Shown: positions 8,326 to 17,293, counted from the first letter of the stretch. The stretch is DNA of 64,000 nt from JACVRM01 sp963809765 (GCA_963809765.1 CAWEKT010000001.1:62001-126000); one strand, 5' to 3'. Numbers and translations: made by a program. Notes: generated by a model not told the origin, from the sequence alone.

Positions 8326-10422
8326 CTATTCGCTGCGGATCTCGGCGAGCTGGGGTGCCGGGCCTGGCACGAGCACCGGCCGGCCGTTCGCAACAGCGCG
8401 TGCAGCCCCTGCGTCGGCGGTCGCTGCCTCGGCCGCCGCAGCGGCGTCCCGTCGCTGGTGCAGCCACGCCGTGAGCTGGTCGGCCGGCAGCGGGCGGCTG
8501 ACGAGGTAGCCCTGCGCAAGGTCGCAGCCGAGATCACGGAGCTCGGTCCAGATCTGGCTCGTCTCGACGCCCTCGGCGATGACGTGCAGGCCGAGGTTGC
8601 GCGCGAGGTCGATCGTCGAGCGGACGATGGCGCCGTCGTTCGTGTCCTCGGTCATGCCGAGCACGAATGACTTGTCGATCTTGACCGCGTCGACCGGCAG
8701 GCGCTTGAGGTAGGCGAGCGACGAATAGCCCGTCCCGAAGTCGTCGATCGAGAGCTTGACGCCCATCTCGTTCAGGCGGCCGAGCACCGTCATCGCGCGG
8801 AAGGGGTCGGCCATGATCGTGTTCTCGGTGATCTCGAACTCGAGCGTGGTCGGCGAGAGGCGCCACTTGGTGAGCAGCTCCGAGACGTGGTCGGGGAAGC
8901 TGATGTCGAGCATGTTGCGCATCGCCAGGTTGACGGCCACGCTCAGGTTCATGCCGTCGTCGCGCCAGGCCCGGCACTGGCCGAGGGCGCGGTCGAGCAC
9001 GTACATCGTGAGTGGGCCGATCAGGCCCGTGTGCTCGGCGAGCGGGATGAACTCGTCCGGCGCGAGCAGGCCCCGCTCGGGGTGCTCCCAGCGCACGAGC
9101 GCCTCGACGCCGTCGACGTCCCCGTTCCCGAGGATCGCCTTCGGCTGGTAGTAGACCTTGAGCTCGCCCTCCTCGATCCCGCGCCGCAGCTCGCTGACGA
9201 GCGTCAGCCGGCCCGGGTCGTACTCGTCGCGACTCTCGTCGTAGACCTCGAAGAGCGAGTTGGTCGCCTTCGCCTGATACATGGCGACGTCCGCACGCTG
9301 AATCAGCGTGTCGACGTCCTCGCCGTGCTCGGGGTAGATGCTGACGCCGATCGACGTCTCGATCGCGAGCGGCAGTCCCTGCAGGTTGACCGGCGCCTCG
9401 ACAGCGGCGCGGATCCGCTCGACGACCTCGTTGACCACGCGCCGGTCGGGAAGCGACGGCAGCAGCACGCCGAACTCGTCGCCGCCGAGGCGCGCGACGG
9501 TGTCGCTCTCGCGCAGCGCGGTCGTCAGCCGGGCGCTCAGCTCCTGAAGCAGCAGGTCGCCGCAGTGATGGCCGAGCGTGTCGTTGATCTCCTTGAAGCG
9601 GTCGAGGTCCATGAGCAGCACGGCCACCTCGCGCCCTTCCTGGTGGGCGTCGTAGAGGGCGTAGTGGATCCGCTCCGCGAAGAGCGCGCGGTTCGGCAGC
9701 TCCGTGAGCGGGTCGTGCAGCGCCTGGTACTCACTCTCGGCCGCGTGGCGCTCGAGCTCGTCGGCCTGCTGCCGCAGGCGGCGCGACGCGCCGGCGACAA
9801 TCCGGAAGAGCACGGCGTAGAGCAGGCCGATCCCGCAGACCAGCAGCAGGTACATCGTCCGCGTCTCGTGCCGGATCTCGCGTGCGATCGGCTCGTAGGG
9901 GAGGAAGAAGTTGATCGCGCCGACCGGCTGTGCGCCCGACACCAGCTCGAGCGGCACGTACACCTCGAGCACCTTCCCGAGTTCCCGGTCGCTGGCCGAC
10001 GCGCTCCGGCCGAACGTGGACACCGAGGACACCGTCCGCCCCGCCAGCGCCTGGCGCAGCGGGCCGAACAGCTGGTAGCGCTTGCCGATCAGCTTGCTGT
10101 CGTCGGAGTAGACAACCAGACCCTGCTTGTTCCAGATCTTGATGCGGGCGAGCCCGTCCTCGAGCCGCTTCGAGTTGAGCGCCTCGTTCAGCACTCGCTC
10201 GCGGCTCTCCGAAAGCTCACCTCGAATGAGGTCGTGCGGCTTCAGCTGCGACTGGAAGCCGACCCGCGCGATCAGCTCCGCCGAACGCTCCGCCTGCGTG
10301 AGCGTCCGCTCGTGGATCCGGTGGGAGAGGTACTTGCCCAGCACGAGGCCGAGCGCCAGCAGCGGAATCGCGCTGGCAAGCGCGAATTTCCCAAGTAGCC
10401 CGAGCCGAAACGGACGCCGCAT
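8326..10422 (-). CDS. Membrane-bound GGDEF-EAL protein (c-di-GMP turnover)
   Basis: 698 residues. Two hydrophobic segments (about 8-28 and 190-212) flank a periplasmic-type sensor region. A GGDEF domain follows (about 235-395) with RLGGDEFGVLL and an I-site RESD five residues before it. The EAL domain (about 415-660) has EALVRWEHP, VNLAMRN, EITEN, IDDFGTGYSSL, KIDKSFV, AEGVET and QGYLVSRPL, so all known metal- and substrate-binding residues are present. It should be able both to make and to cleave cyclic di-GMP; net direction is not predictable. A GGAGG site precedes the ATG. It sits beside the PilB ATPase, fitting control of pili or secretion. Confidence 0.9.
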   Translation of the reverse strand: MRRPFRLGLLGKFALASAIPLLALGLVLGKYLSHRIHERTLTQAERSAELIARVGFQSQLKPHDLIRGELSESRERVLNEALNSKRLEDGLARIKIWNKQGLVVYSDDSKLIGKRYQLFGPLRQALAGRTVSSVSTFGRSASASDRELGKVLEVYVPLELVSGAQPVGAINFFLPYEPIAREIRHETRTMYLLLVCGIGLLYAVLFRIVAGASRRLRQQADELERHAAESEYQALHDPLTELPNRALFAERIHYALYDAHQEGREVAVLLMDLDRFKEINDTLGHHCGDLLLQELSARLTTALRESDTVARLGGDEFGVLLPSLPDRRVVNEVVERIRAAVEAPVNLQGLPLAIETSIGVSIYPEHGEDVDTLIQRADVAMYQAKATNSLFEVYDESRDEYDPGRLTLVSELRRGIEEGELKVYYQPKAILGNGDVDGVEALVRWEHPERGLLAPDEFIPLAEHTGLIGPLTMYVLDRALGQCRAWRDDGMNLSVAVNLAMRNMLDISFPDHVSELLTKWRLSPTTLEFEITENTIMADPFRAMTVLGRLNEMGVKLSIDDFGTGYSSLAYLKRLPVDAVKIDKSFVLGMTEDTNDGAIVRSTIDLARNLGLHVIAEGVETSQIWTELRDLGCDLAQGYLVSRPLPADQLTAWLHQRRDAAAAAEAATADAGAARAVANGRPVLVPGPAPQLAEIRSE

Positions 10423-10531
10423 GCTCAGCCTCCATCGGCCGGGGGAGTCCAGTCCTAGAGCGCGCGCTAGCTCGATCGGGGGATCGAAACCACGCGTATC
10501 GCTCGATCGAGTTAGGCCGACCGGGTCCCGC

Positions 10532-12292
10532 TCAGTGCAGCCGGTCGCCCGTCACCCGGCGGACCTCCTCCAGGGAGGTGATGCCGGCCAGCGAGAGGCG
10601 CAGCCCGTCCTCGCGCAGCGTGCGCATGCCCTGCTCGACCGCGGCGGCGAAGATCTGCTCCGTCGACCCTTCCACGAGGCTGCGCAGCTTGCCCTGGAAC
10701 GGCATGACTTCGTAGAGCGCGACGCGGCCGCGGAAGCCGGTGTCTGCACAGCGCGCGCAGCCCACGGCCTGGAAGAGCTGGCCCGCGCCGATGGTGTCGA
10801 GCTCCTGCAGCTCCTCGTCGTTCGCCTCATACGGCTCCTTGCAGTCCTGGCACAACCGGCGGGCGAGGCGCTGGGCGACGATGCAGTTGATCGAGGTGGC
10901 GAGCAGGTTCGGCTCGACGCCCATGTCCTTGAGCCGCGCGATCGAGCTGGCGGCGTTGTGAGCGTGCAGCGTGGTCAGCACGAGGTGGCCGGTCAGCGCT
11001 GCCTGGACGGCGATCCGCGCCGTCTCGTCATCGCGCACCTCGCCGACCAGGAGCACGTCGGGGTCGGCGCGCAGGATTGTGCGCAGCCCGCGGCCGAAGG
11101 TCAGTCCGCTCTTGGTGTTCACCTCGACCTGGCTGATGCCCGGGAACTGGAACTCGACGGGATCTTCGATCGTGGTCAGCACGCGGCCCGGGTCGTTGAG
11201 CAGCTGGAGAGCCGCGTAGAGCGTCGTCGTCTTCCCGCTTCCCGTCGGTCCGCAGGTCATGACGGCGCCGTACGGCTGCTCGATCGCGCGACGGAACGCC
11301 TTCTCCGAGTCGGGGCTCATGCCGAGCTCACTCAGGTCGAGCGCCTTGGCAGCGCTGCCGGCGATCCGGAGGATGACCTTCTCGCCGTACGTCGTGGGCA
11401 GGACCGCCATGCGCAGGTCCATGGGCTGCTGCGCGAAGCGGATCGAGACGCGGCCGTCCTGCGGCAGCCGGCGCTCGGCAATGTCGAGCTCGCCCATGAT
11501 CTTCAGGCGGCTGATGACGGCGGCCTGCATCGACTTCGGAATGGTGGTCAGCTCGCGGGTGACGCCGTCGATCCGGGCCCGGACGGCGAGCTCCTTGGGG
11601 CCGGGCTCGAAGTGGACGTCGGACGCCTCCTCCTCGATCGCGCGCGACACGACGGAGTGGACGAGCTTGATCGCGGGGGCGCTCGTGGCGGCGACCTCGC
11701 GGACGTCCATGACGTCGTCGTCGTCGTCGTCGAACGTCGTGTCGGTGCCGATGTCGAACTCGACCCGGTACATCTTCCCGAGCGTCCGCTCGATGTCGCT
11801 CTGGTCCGCGACGGCGAACTCGACGTTCATCCCCAGCGCCAGCCGGAGATCGTCCGACGCGAGCACGTCCGTCGGGTCGGCGACGGCGACGAGCACCTGG
11901 TCCTCGCCGAGGAACTTGATCGGAACGGCGCGGTAGCGCCGGGCGAGGCGCTCGGGCAGCAGGCTTGCGGCCGCGTCCTCGATCTCGGTCTCGACCAGGT
12001 CGATGAACGCGACGTGGTGCTGCTCGGCGAGTGCCTTCGCGAGGTCGCGGCTCACGACCCAGCCGTGGTCGACGACGATCTCGCCGAGCCGGCGGCCGGT
12101 CTCGGCCTTCTCGGCGAGCGCCTCCTCGAGCTGCTCGGCCGTCAGCACGCCCTCGCGCACGAGCATGGTGCCGAGGCGGATGCGGCTCTGAACCGGCGGC
12201 TGCGCCTCGGCCGTGCCGGCGGCGCTCGCGGGAACTCGCAGGGGCTTTATCGACTCCACGCGGGCCTTATCGGCCGAACGAGGGATATTCAT
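10532..12292 (-). CDS. Type IV pilus / type II secretion assembly ATPase (PilB/GspE)
   Basis: 586 residues from ATG at 12292; the open frame continues upstream through repeat DNA but without family character. An N-terminal MshEN-type domain (about 35-180, LGTMLVREGVLTAEQLEEAL) is followed by an acidic linker, then the ATPase core with Walker A GPTGSGKTTT, the Asp box and Walker B-like VLLVGEVRDDETA, the His box LTTLHAHNA, and the zinc-binding pairs CQDC and CARC. Family members power pilin assembly at the inner membrane. No PilC or PilT lies in this window. The upstream region carries a purine tract and repeats rather than a clear promoter. Confidence 0.88.
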   Translation of the reverse strand: MNIPRSADKARVESIKPLRVPASAAGTAEAQPPVQSRIRLGTMLVREGVLTAEQLEEALAEKAETGRRLGEIVVDHGWVVSRDLAKALAEQHHVAFIDLVETEIEDAAASLLPERLARRYRAVPIKFLGEDQVLVAVADPTDVLASDDLRLALGMNVEFAVADQSDIERTLGKMYRVEFDIGTDTTFDDDDDDVMDVREVAATSAPAIKLVHSVVSRAIEEEASDVHFEPGPKELAVRARIDGVTRELTTIPKSMQAAVISRLKIMGELDIAERRLPQDGRVSIRFAQQPMDLRMAVLPTTYGEKVILRIAGSAAKALDLSELGMSPDSEKAFRRAIEQPYGAVMTCGPTGSGKTTTLYAALQLLNDPGRVLTTIEDPVEFQFPGISQVEVNTKSGLTFGRGLRTILRADPDVLLVGEVRDDETARIAVQAALTGHLVLTTLHAHNAASSIARLKDMGVEPNLLATSINCIVAQRLARRLCQDCKEPYEANDEELQELDTIGAGQLFQAVGCARCADTGFRGRVALYEVMPFQGKLRSLVEGSTEQIFAAAVEQGMRTLREDGLRLSLAGITSLEEVRRVTGDRLH

Positions 12293-12367
12293 AAGAGCGA
12301 GAGGAGACCGCGACCTGTGCCGCCGCCCTCGGTGTGCGGAGCGATTGACGGCGGCAGAGCTCGCTCT

Positions 12368-12556
12368 ATTCGAGGGGGGCCTGCGTCCCCCCTCGAGCTC
12401 CCCCTGTCCACTCGGCGTTCGAGGCGACAAGGCCAACCTGGTCACACGCGCTTCCCGCGTTGTGGCTCTCGCCGAGCTAGCTCGGCTTCGCCGGTACTGC
12501 GCGACCTGGTCTGTCGGGTGCTCGTCGCGACTTCGTCGCGACATCGGGGAGGGGCG
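12368..12556 (-). repeat. Long intergenic repeat, copy A (inverted relative to copies B and C)
   Basis: The minus strand reads CTCCCCGATGTCGCGACGA, then ACCGGCGAAGCCGAGCT, CTCGGCGAGAGCCAC, and finally GGGGGAGCTCGAGGGGGGAC with a closing TCGAAT. The same blocks in the same order occur on the plus strand at 14494-14670. The copies have diverged by point changes and small gaps. Confidence 0.7.
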
Positions 12557-12643
12557 AGAGGAGAAAGGAGAGAGGAGAGAACGGAGAGAACGGAGAGGAC
12601 AGAGGACGAGGAGAGAGGACAGAGGAGAGAAAAGAAAGGAAGG
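12546..12643 (+). repeat. Purine-rich low-complexity tract
   Basis: About 100 bases composed almost entirely of G and A on the plus strand, made of irregular GAGAGGA/GGAGAGA units and interrupted only by single C residues. It lies in the divergent interval between the PilB and PadR genes. It could adopt triplex structure; no coding content. Confidence 0.7.
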
Positions 12644-12690
12644 GTCTGTCACCGGCGGCGGTGTTGCCGTTGGCCGCCGAGGACTGACCC
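12642..12690. repeat. Dispersed hairpin, GGGTCTGTC/GACTGACCC family, copy 2
   Basis: GGGTCTGTC (12642-12650) pairs with GACTGACCC (12682-12690) with the same central T-T mismatch as copy 1; an inner CGGCGG/CCGCCG pair extends the stem. Confidence 0.65.
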
Positions 12691-12735
12691 GAGCATGTGT
12701 GCGCAAGGCAGTGGCTAGCACGTCCATCGAACCGC

Positions 12736-12757
12736 TACGATAGTCCGGTGCGGACTA
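12736..12757 (+). promoter_or_regulatory. PadR promoter with start-codon palindrome (putative operator)
   Basis: TACGAT (12736-12741) lies exactly 6 bases before the GTG at 12748, so the mRNA is probably leaderless. A perfect inverted repeat TAGTCCG (12741-12747)/CGGACTA (12751-12757) is centred on that GTG. Autorepression by PadR, or a hairpin at the extreme mRNA 5' end, would fit. Confidence 0.5.
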
Positions 12758-13320
12758 ACGAGCAGTCGACGGGAACGCTGACCGCTACCGAGGCCGCCGT
12801 GCTCGGGTGCCTCGCCAACGGGGAGGCGTCGGGGTACGACCTCCGCAAGCAGATCGAACGCAGCGTCGGCTACTTCTGGGCGCCGGCAAAGACACAGATC
12901 TACGCGGTCCTGCCGCGGCTCGTGGAGACGGGCCTCGCGACCAGGCGCGACGTGCAGCAGCGCACGCGGCCGAGCAAGCAGGTGTACCGCATCACACCGG
13001 CCGGGAAGGCCGCTCTCGAGCGTTGGGTCAACACCGGGCCGGTCGACGTCGCCCCCGAGCGGAGCCCGATCCTGCTGAAGCTCTTCTTCGGGCAGCACGG
13101 CGACGCCGACCTGCTCGTCGAGCAGGTGCGCGAGCGGCGGGCTGCAGCCGAGCAGCTTCTGGACGAGCTCGACGAGATCGAGCAGACCGTCGGCCAGTTG
13201 CGTGCGACGGAGGACGACTTCTACCCGGCACTCACGCGCGCGTGGGGTCGCGCCTATGCAAGCGCGTACGTCGCCTGGGCGCGAGAAGTCGAGCGCACGA
13301 TCGCCGACCAGCGCGGGTAA
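12748..13320 (+). CDS. PadR family transcriptional regulator
   Basis: 190 residues from the GTG at 12748 (an upstream in-frame ATG would add 17 unrelated residues). The winged helix (about 10-90) shows VLGCLANGEASGYDLRKQIE, FWAPAKTQIYAVLPRLVETG and VYRITPAGKAALERWV, which is diagnostic of PadR-like regulators. The C-terminal part (about 115-190) is the helical Vir_act_alpha_C dimerisation region. It overlaps the following lipoprotein gene by one base and may regulate it together with itself. The inducer is unknown. Confidence 0.85.
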   Translation: MRTNEQSTGTLTATEAAVLGCLANGEASGYDLRKQIERSVGYFWAPAKTQIYAVLPRLVETGLATRRDVQQRTRPSKQVYRITPAGKAALERWVNTGPVDVAPERSPILLKLFFGQHGDADLLVEQVRERRAAAEQLLDELDEIEQTVGQLRATEDDFYPALTRAWGRAYASAYVAWAREVERTIADQRG

Positions 13321-14372
13321 TGCGTCGCCTGACGACGCTCACGCTGGCGCTGGCGCTCGTCATCGGTCTGGCCGCCGGTTGTGCCGGCGATGACGACGAC
13401 CCTGAACCGCCCGCGGCGGCCCCGCCCGTAACGGCCACCGAAGCGACCGCGTGGCAGCGAGTCGAGCCGGGCGGCAAGACCCGCTGCGCGCGCGGGGGCG
13501 AAGTACGCGTTCTGGGTGCGCCGGGGCGACCCGAGCAAGCTGGTCGTGTTCTTCCAGGGCGGCGGAGGGTGCTTCGACCCCACGACCTGCGCGGAGGGCA
13601 GTCCCTGGTTCGACGACCGCGTCGACCTGGAGGACGACCCGGCCTACTCCGGAGGCATGCTCGACCTCGCCGACGAGCGCAATCCGTTCGCGGACTGGTC
13701 CTGGGTCTACATCCCCTCCTGCACCGGCGACGTCCACACGGGCGACGCCCGCGTCGACTACGGCAACGTCGTCGTCGAGCAGCGCGGCTGGCAGAACGCG
13801 CACGCGGCGCTCGAGCGCGGCTACCGCGACTTCCCGGACGCGGAGACGATCCTCGTCGCCGGCTGCAGCGCCGGCAGCGTCGGCTCCGCCTGGCACGTCG
13901 GCGACGTCATCGACAAGCTACCCGGACGCGCAGGTCAGCCAGCTCGGCGACTCGCTCGCCTACCTCTTCCATCGCCCCATTCGCCTGACCGGCTGGGGCA
14001 CCAACAAGCACTTCCCGGAGGAGTTCGATCCGGGCGACGCGGCGCTGGACGATGGAGCAGTACCTGGGCAGCCTGCTGCGCGCTCACCCGGACGTCACCT
14101 TCGCGCGCTTCAACCACGCCTCCGACAACGTGCAAGAGGCCTTCTACCGGGCCGTCGGAGGCGACGCGGCGGACTTCGCGGGGCGGCTGCGCGCGGTCGA
14201 GGAGCGCCTCAAGGAGCTGCCCAACTACCGCTCGTACCTCGCCTGCGGCGGCGACCACTGCGCCCTGCCGCGCGAGGAGTTCTACTCCCTGACGGTCGCC
14301 GGGACACCGCTGCGCGACTGGGTCAGCGACCTGGCCGCCGGCAAAGACGTGGACTGCCCCACCTGTAAGTAG
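13320..14372 (+). CDS. Pectin-acetylesterase/Notum-like lipoprotein, frameshifted
   Basis: The start encodes a lipoprotein signal (LALALVIGLAAGC) and an acidic spacer. The body matches the PAE/Notum alpha/beta-hydrolase family: VVFFQGGGGCFD (oxyanion region), WVYIPSCTGDVHTGD, VAGCSAGSVGS as the nucleophile elbow, and a C-terminal part ending CGGDHCALPREEFY. Members deacetylate polysaccharides or delipidate proteins; the substrate here is unknown. The frame is broken near 13495 (extra G in GGGGG), near 13918 and near 14048, yet each piece continues the family pattern, so I read it as one gene with base errors or a recent pseudogene. It starts on the last base of the PadR stop. Confidence 0.65.
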
Positions 14373-14429
14373 CGGAGGCGTTGACCGCACGTCGTGGTTT
14401 GCGAGCACGACCCACGAGTCGAACGGCTC

Positions 14430-14479
14430 GGGTCAGTCCCCGCAGCGACCGCAAGAGCCGCCGCTGCAGTGACAGACCC
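14430..14479. repeat. Dispersed hairpin, GGGTCTGTC/GACTGACCC family, copy 3 (reverse orientation)
   Basis: GGGTCAGTC (14430-14438) faces GACAGACCC (14471-14479). Read on the minus strand it is the same asymmetric pair as copies 1 and 2. An inner GCAGCG/CGCTGC extends the stem. Confidence 0.65.
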
Positions 14480-14493
14480 GTCTTTTCTTCGAC

Positions 14494-14670
14494 CCTCTCC
14501 CCAATGTCGCGACGAGCGACTCGACCGCGACGCTGTGGTTTACCGGCGAAGCCGAGCTTGCTCGGCGAAAGCCACACCGCGCGAAGCCGCGTCTGACGTG
14601 GCGGCCCAAGGCGCCCTGACCGTTCGAGGACAGGGGGGAGCTCGAGGGGGGACTCGCTCCCCCTTCGAAT
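14494..14670 (+). repeat. Long intergenic repeat, copy B
   Basis: Plus-strand counterpart of copy A: CTCCCCAATGTCGCGACGA, ACCGGCGAAGCCGAGCT, CTCGGCGAAAGCCAC, then GGGGGGAGCTCGAGGGGG and TCGAAT. With copy C it fills the 650-base gap between 14373 and 15023, in which I see no gene. Confidence 0.7.
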
Positions 14671-14743
14671 GAAGCCCGCCATGCGGCCGAAGTGCTGGCC
14701 CGCGGACCTAAGCGCTCCGTGGCCGCACGGCGAGCGGTCTCCA

Positions 14744-14846
14744 CGGCGAGAGCCACCACGCGGGAAGTGCGTCTGACTTGACGGCCTACGCGTCCCGAGC
14801 GCTTCGAAGAAGGGGGAGCTCGAGGGGGACGCAGTCCCCTTCGAAT
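14744..14846 (+). repeat. Long intergenic repeat, copy C (partial)
   Basis: Begins GGCGAGAGCCACCACGCGGG and ends AGGGGGAGCTCGAGGGGG...CCCCTTCGAAT, repeating the second half of copy B in direct orientation about 180 bases further on. Confidence 0.65.
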
Positions 14847-15023
14847 AGAGCGAGCCCTGCGGCCGTAGGACTGCGTCAACCGCGCAGCCGCTCCTCGGCC
14901 GCACGGCTCGCGGTCTCCGCTCGCGGTCACCTCACCCCACCCCGTTTGGGCCTCCGGCGCTCGTCGTTCGCGTGCCGGGCACCAGGACGGCGCGCGGGCG
15001 ACGACCGCTCGGAGGCCCCCTGA

Positions 15024-16262
15024 CTACTTCACCAGCACCCGCCTGGAGGCGAGCGGGCCGCGGTTGCCGGCGCGGTCGGTGGCGAACACGCCGACCGTGT
15101 GCCGGCCCCGGGTCAGCCGGAGGGACGTGCTCCAGCCGGCGAGCGGCTGTTCCGTGAGCACGGCGACCCGGCGGCCGTCGGCACGCACGGTGTACGCGGC
15201 GACACCGCTGCCGCGCTCCCGCGCCGGCGCCCAGTCCAGCCGGACGCGGCCCCGTCCGGCCGGGCGGGCATCGAGGCCGGGCTTGCCCGGCCTGGTGCGG
15301 TCGAGCCACTGCAGGCGCAGTGCGGCGCGCGCGGGCTCGTGGCTCTCGACGGTCACGCGGACGACGCCCGGGCGGACATACGTCTCGCCCGCGACATACG
15401 CGAAGCGGCCGGTGGCGATCTGATTGGCGAGAAGCAGGTTGGGACGGACGTAGGGCGACGGCTCGCCGTCCGGCAGCGGGGCGGCGGTGACGACGATGCC
15501 CGCGGGCTGGGCCGACGCGCCGGTAAACGACGGGGTCGGCACGCCGCGCGACTCGAACCAGAGCTCGCTGCCTGCGACGGAAACCACGAGCGCCTGCGGC
15601 AGCGTCGTCGGCCCCTCGATCGGCCCGAGCTCGTAGACGCCGGGGGCCGCACCGCGGACGATGCTCGTTAGCCATTCGAGCTGCGCCTTCTCGGGGGCGT
15701 TGAGGTCTCCGTCGCCGCCGCCCATGACGCTGAACGAGTTGCCGTACTCCTCGAGTGCGCAGCTCTGGCAGCGCCAGCGGCTCGCGTGTCCGAGGCCGAG
15801 CGTGTGGCCGAGCTCGTGCACCGCCAGCGCCCGGAAGACCTGGCCGTTGAGCAGCACCTCGGTCGGGTTGGCCTCGCCGGCGAAGGGGCAGCCCGCCTGG
15901 GGCGTGATGAAGGCGATCCGGTTGTAGCCGGTGAACATCGATGCGGGAGCGGCGTTGCGGATCGCGGTGGCGTCGCAGCTGTCGAACACTGCGCGCGGCA
16001 GCACGAGCGGGGCGGGGGCGACCGTGCCCGGGACTTTCAGCCGGCCGGACGACGACGCCTGGAAGAAGGCGTCCGTCTCGTCCGCGACACGCTGGGTCTC
16101 GGCCACGGTGAACGGCATCGGGCCCCAGGTCGCGAGCACGTAGAGCGTCTTCAGCTCACCCGCGAAGGGCGCGGCCGGAGCGGCCGGGACGAGCGCGAGG
16201 CAGGCGCCGCACGCGGCCGCACTCATCAGGAGGAGCGGCGAGCGGCTGGCTATAGTTCGCAC
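15024..16262 (-). CDS. Secreted zinc metalloprotease (metzincin, gametolysin-like) with C-terminal Ig/FnIII-like domain
   Basis: 412 residues from a GTG at 16262. Signal peptide 1-30 (LLLMSAAACGACLALVPAAPAA). The zinc site HELGHTLGLGHAS (about residues 148-160) and a downstream Met-turn candidate SFSVMGGG define a metzincin; spacing and the surrounding text resemble peptidase M11-type bacterial proteins. The last 100 residues contain LDWAPARERGSGVAAYTVRA and a terminal RDTAGNRG-like ATDRAGNRGP, typical of an FnIII-like domain. It probably degrades extracellular protein. No partner genes nearby. Confidence 0.75.
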   Translation of the reverse strand: MRTIASRSPLLLMSAAACGACLALVPAAPAAPFAGELKTLYVLATWGPMPFTVAETQRVADETDAFFQASSSGRLKVPGTVAPAPLVLPRAVFDSCDATAIRNAAPASMFTGYNRIAFITPQAGCPFAGEANPTEVLLNGQVFRALAVHELGHTLGLGHASRWRCQSCALEEYGNSFSVMGGGDGDLNAPEKAQLEWLTSIVRGAAPGVYELGPIEGPTTLPQALVVSVAGSELWFESRGVPTPSFTGASAQPAGIVVTAAPLPDGEPSPYVRPNLLLANQIATGRFAYVAGETYVRPGVVRVTVESHEPARAALRLQWLDRTRPGKPGLDARPAGRGRVRLDWAPARERGSGVAAYTVRADGRRVAVLTEQPLAGWSTSLRLTRGRHTVGVFATDRAGNRGPLASRRVLVK

Positions 16263-16331
16263 CGGAATACGAACGATCCTGCACGCCCCGACCGGGCGCG
16301 CACCGGCCCTTAACAGTCTCTTAAAAGGTCT

Positions 16332-17267
16332 CTACCGTCCGTACACGATGCGGCCGTCGGCCTCGTCGCGGTCGAGCTCGCCCCGGCGCGCGAGGTACTC
16401 CAGGTGGGCCGCTGACTCGGCGAGCGCGAAGCGGCGGCCGACCGGGTTCAGCGGCTCGGGGAAGAGGTCGAGGGAGATCTCGTAGGCAGTTCGCGCCTCG
16501 CCCCGGGCGGCCGCGGCCGTGTGCTCGAGGCGCTCGCCGTGGTGGGCCACGAGCTCTCGCGCGCGCCCGGCCGGATCGTCGATGGGCTCGCCGTGCCCGG
16601 CGTACGCCTGCTCGGGTGCGAGCTGCTCGATGCGCGCGAGCGACTCGAGGAAGTCTGAGAGCGGGTCGGGCCGCGAGTCGGGATAGAGGCCGACGGTGGG
16701 CGAGATGGTGCCGAGGATGGTGTCGCCGGCCACGAGGACGCCGTCCCGGAGGAGGGCGATGTGCCCGTCCGCGTGGCCGGGCAGGGACACGGTTGTCCAG
16801 CCGTCGAGCAGGTCGCCCTCTTCGAGTGGCAGGGGATCCGGGGCGTACCGGACGAGCCCGGCGAGCGCCTCGCTGTCGCGACGCAGGGACTCGACCGCCT
16901 CCTCCGGAAGCCCGTGCGAGCGCACGTGGTCCGGAAAGCGCTCGGCGCGGCGACCGCCGCCCCAGGCGCCGACGCACTGGGTGTAGTCGAGCGGGTGCTG
17001 GTGCACCGGCGCGCCCGTGAGGCCGGCGAGGTCCGCGGCCGCGCCGACGTGATCGGGGTGGAAGTGGGTGACGACGATGCTCGACACCGGAGCGTCGAGC
17101 TCGTCCAGCACCCCGCGCCAGCGATCGGCCGCGTCGGGCAGGCCGAGGCCGGCGTCCACCGCCGTCCAGGTGCCGTCGGAGGCCCGCAGGAGGTAGCAGT
17201 GCACATGATCGATTCCGAGCGGCAGCCGGAAGGTGACGCGACGGAGGCCCTCGGCGAGCTCGAGCAC
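16332..17267 (-). CDS. Metallo-beta-lactamase fold hydrolase (LACTB2/glyoxalase II-like)
   Basis: 311 residues from a GTG at 17267. Metal ligands are all visible: THFHPDHVGAA, SLPGHADGHIAL, VLVAGDTILG and YAGHGEPI. The C-terminal 75 residues form the winged-helix tail typical of LACTB2-like members (AHHGERLEHTAAA, SAAHLEYLARRGE). Substrates in this group include thioesters and RNA; the specific reaction cannot be assigned. Divergent from the Liv transporter genes. Confidence 0.8.
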   Translation of the reverse strand: MLELAEGLRRVTFRLPLGIDHVHCYLLRASDGTWTAVDAGLGLPDAADRWRGVLDELDAPVSSIVVTHFHPDHVGAAADLAGLTGAPVHQHPLDYTQCVGAWGGGRRAERFPDHVRSHGLPEEAVESLRRDSEALAGLVRYAPDPLPLEEGDLLDGWTTVSLPGHADGHIALLRDGVLVAGDTILGTISPTVGLYPDSRPDPLSDFLESLARIEQLAPEQAYAGHGEPIDDPAGRARELVAHHGERLEHTAAAARGEARTAYEISLDLFPEPLNPVGRRFALAESAAHLEYLARRGELDRDEADGRIVYGR

Positions 17268-17293
17268 GTCGGCAGTGTGACCGAATCACACCT

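Noticed and set aside
10127..12718. An 863-codon plus-strand open frame across the GGDEF-EAL and PilB region
   Set aside because: It lies antisense to two clearly assigned genes, has skewed Arg/Asp/Glu/Leu composition and no domain. It is a codon-bias shadow.
13320..14372. Calling the pectin-acetylesterase-like gene a definite pseudogene
   Set aside because: Three frame changes are of the same kind as in trpB, trpD and liv genes, and all catalytic motifs are intact, so gene decay cannot be separated from sequence error here.
14373..15023. Small coding genes in the 650-base gap
   Set aside because: Open frames of 70-190 codons exist on both strands but they span the repeat copies B and C, have no ribosome site or family text, and change frame between copies.
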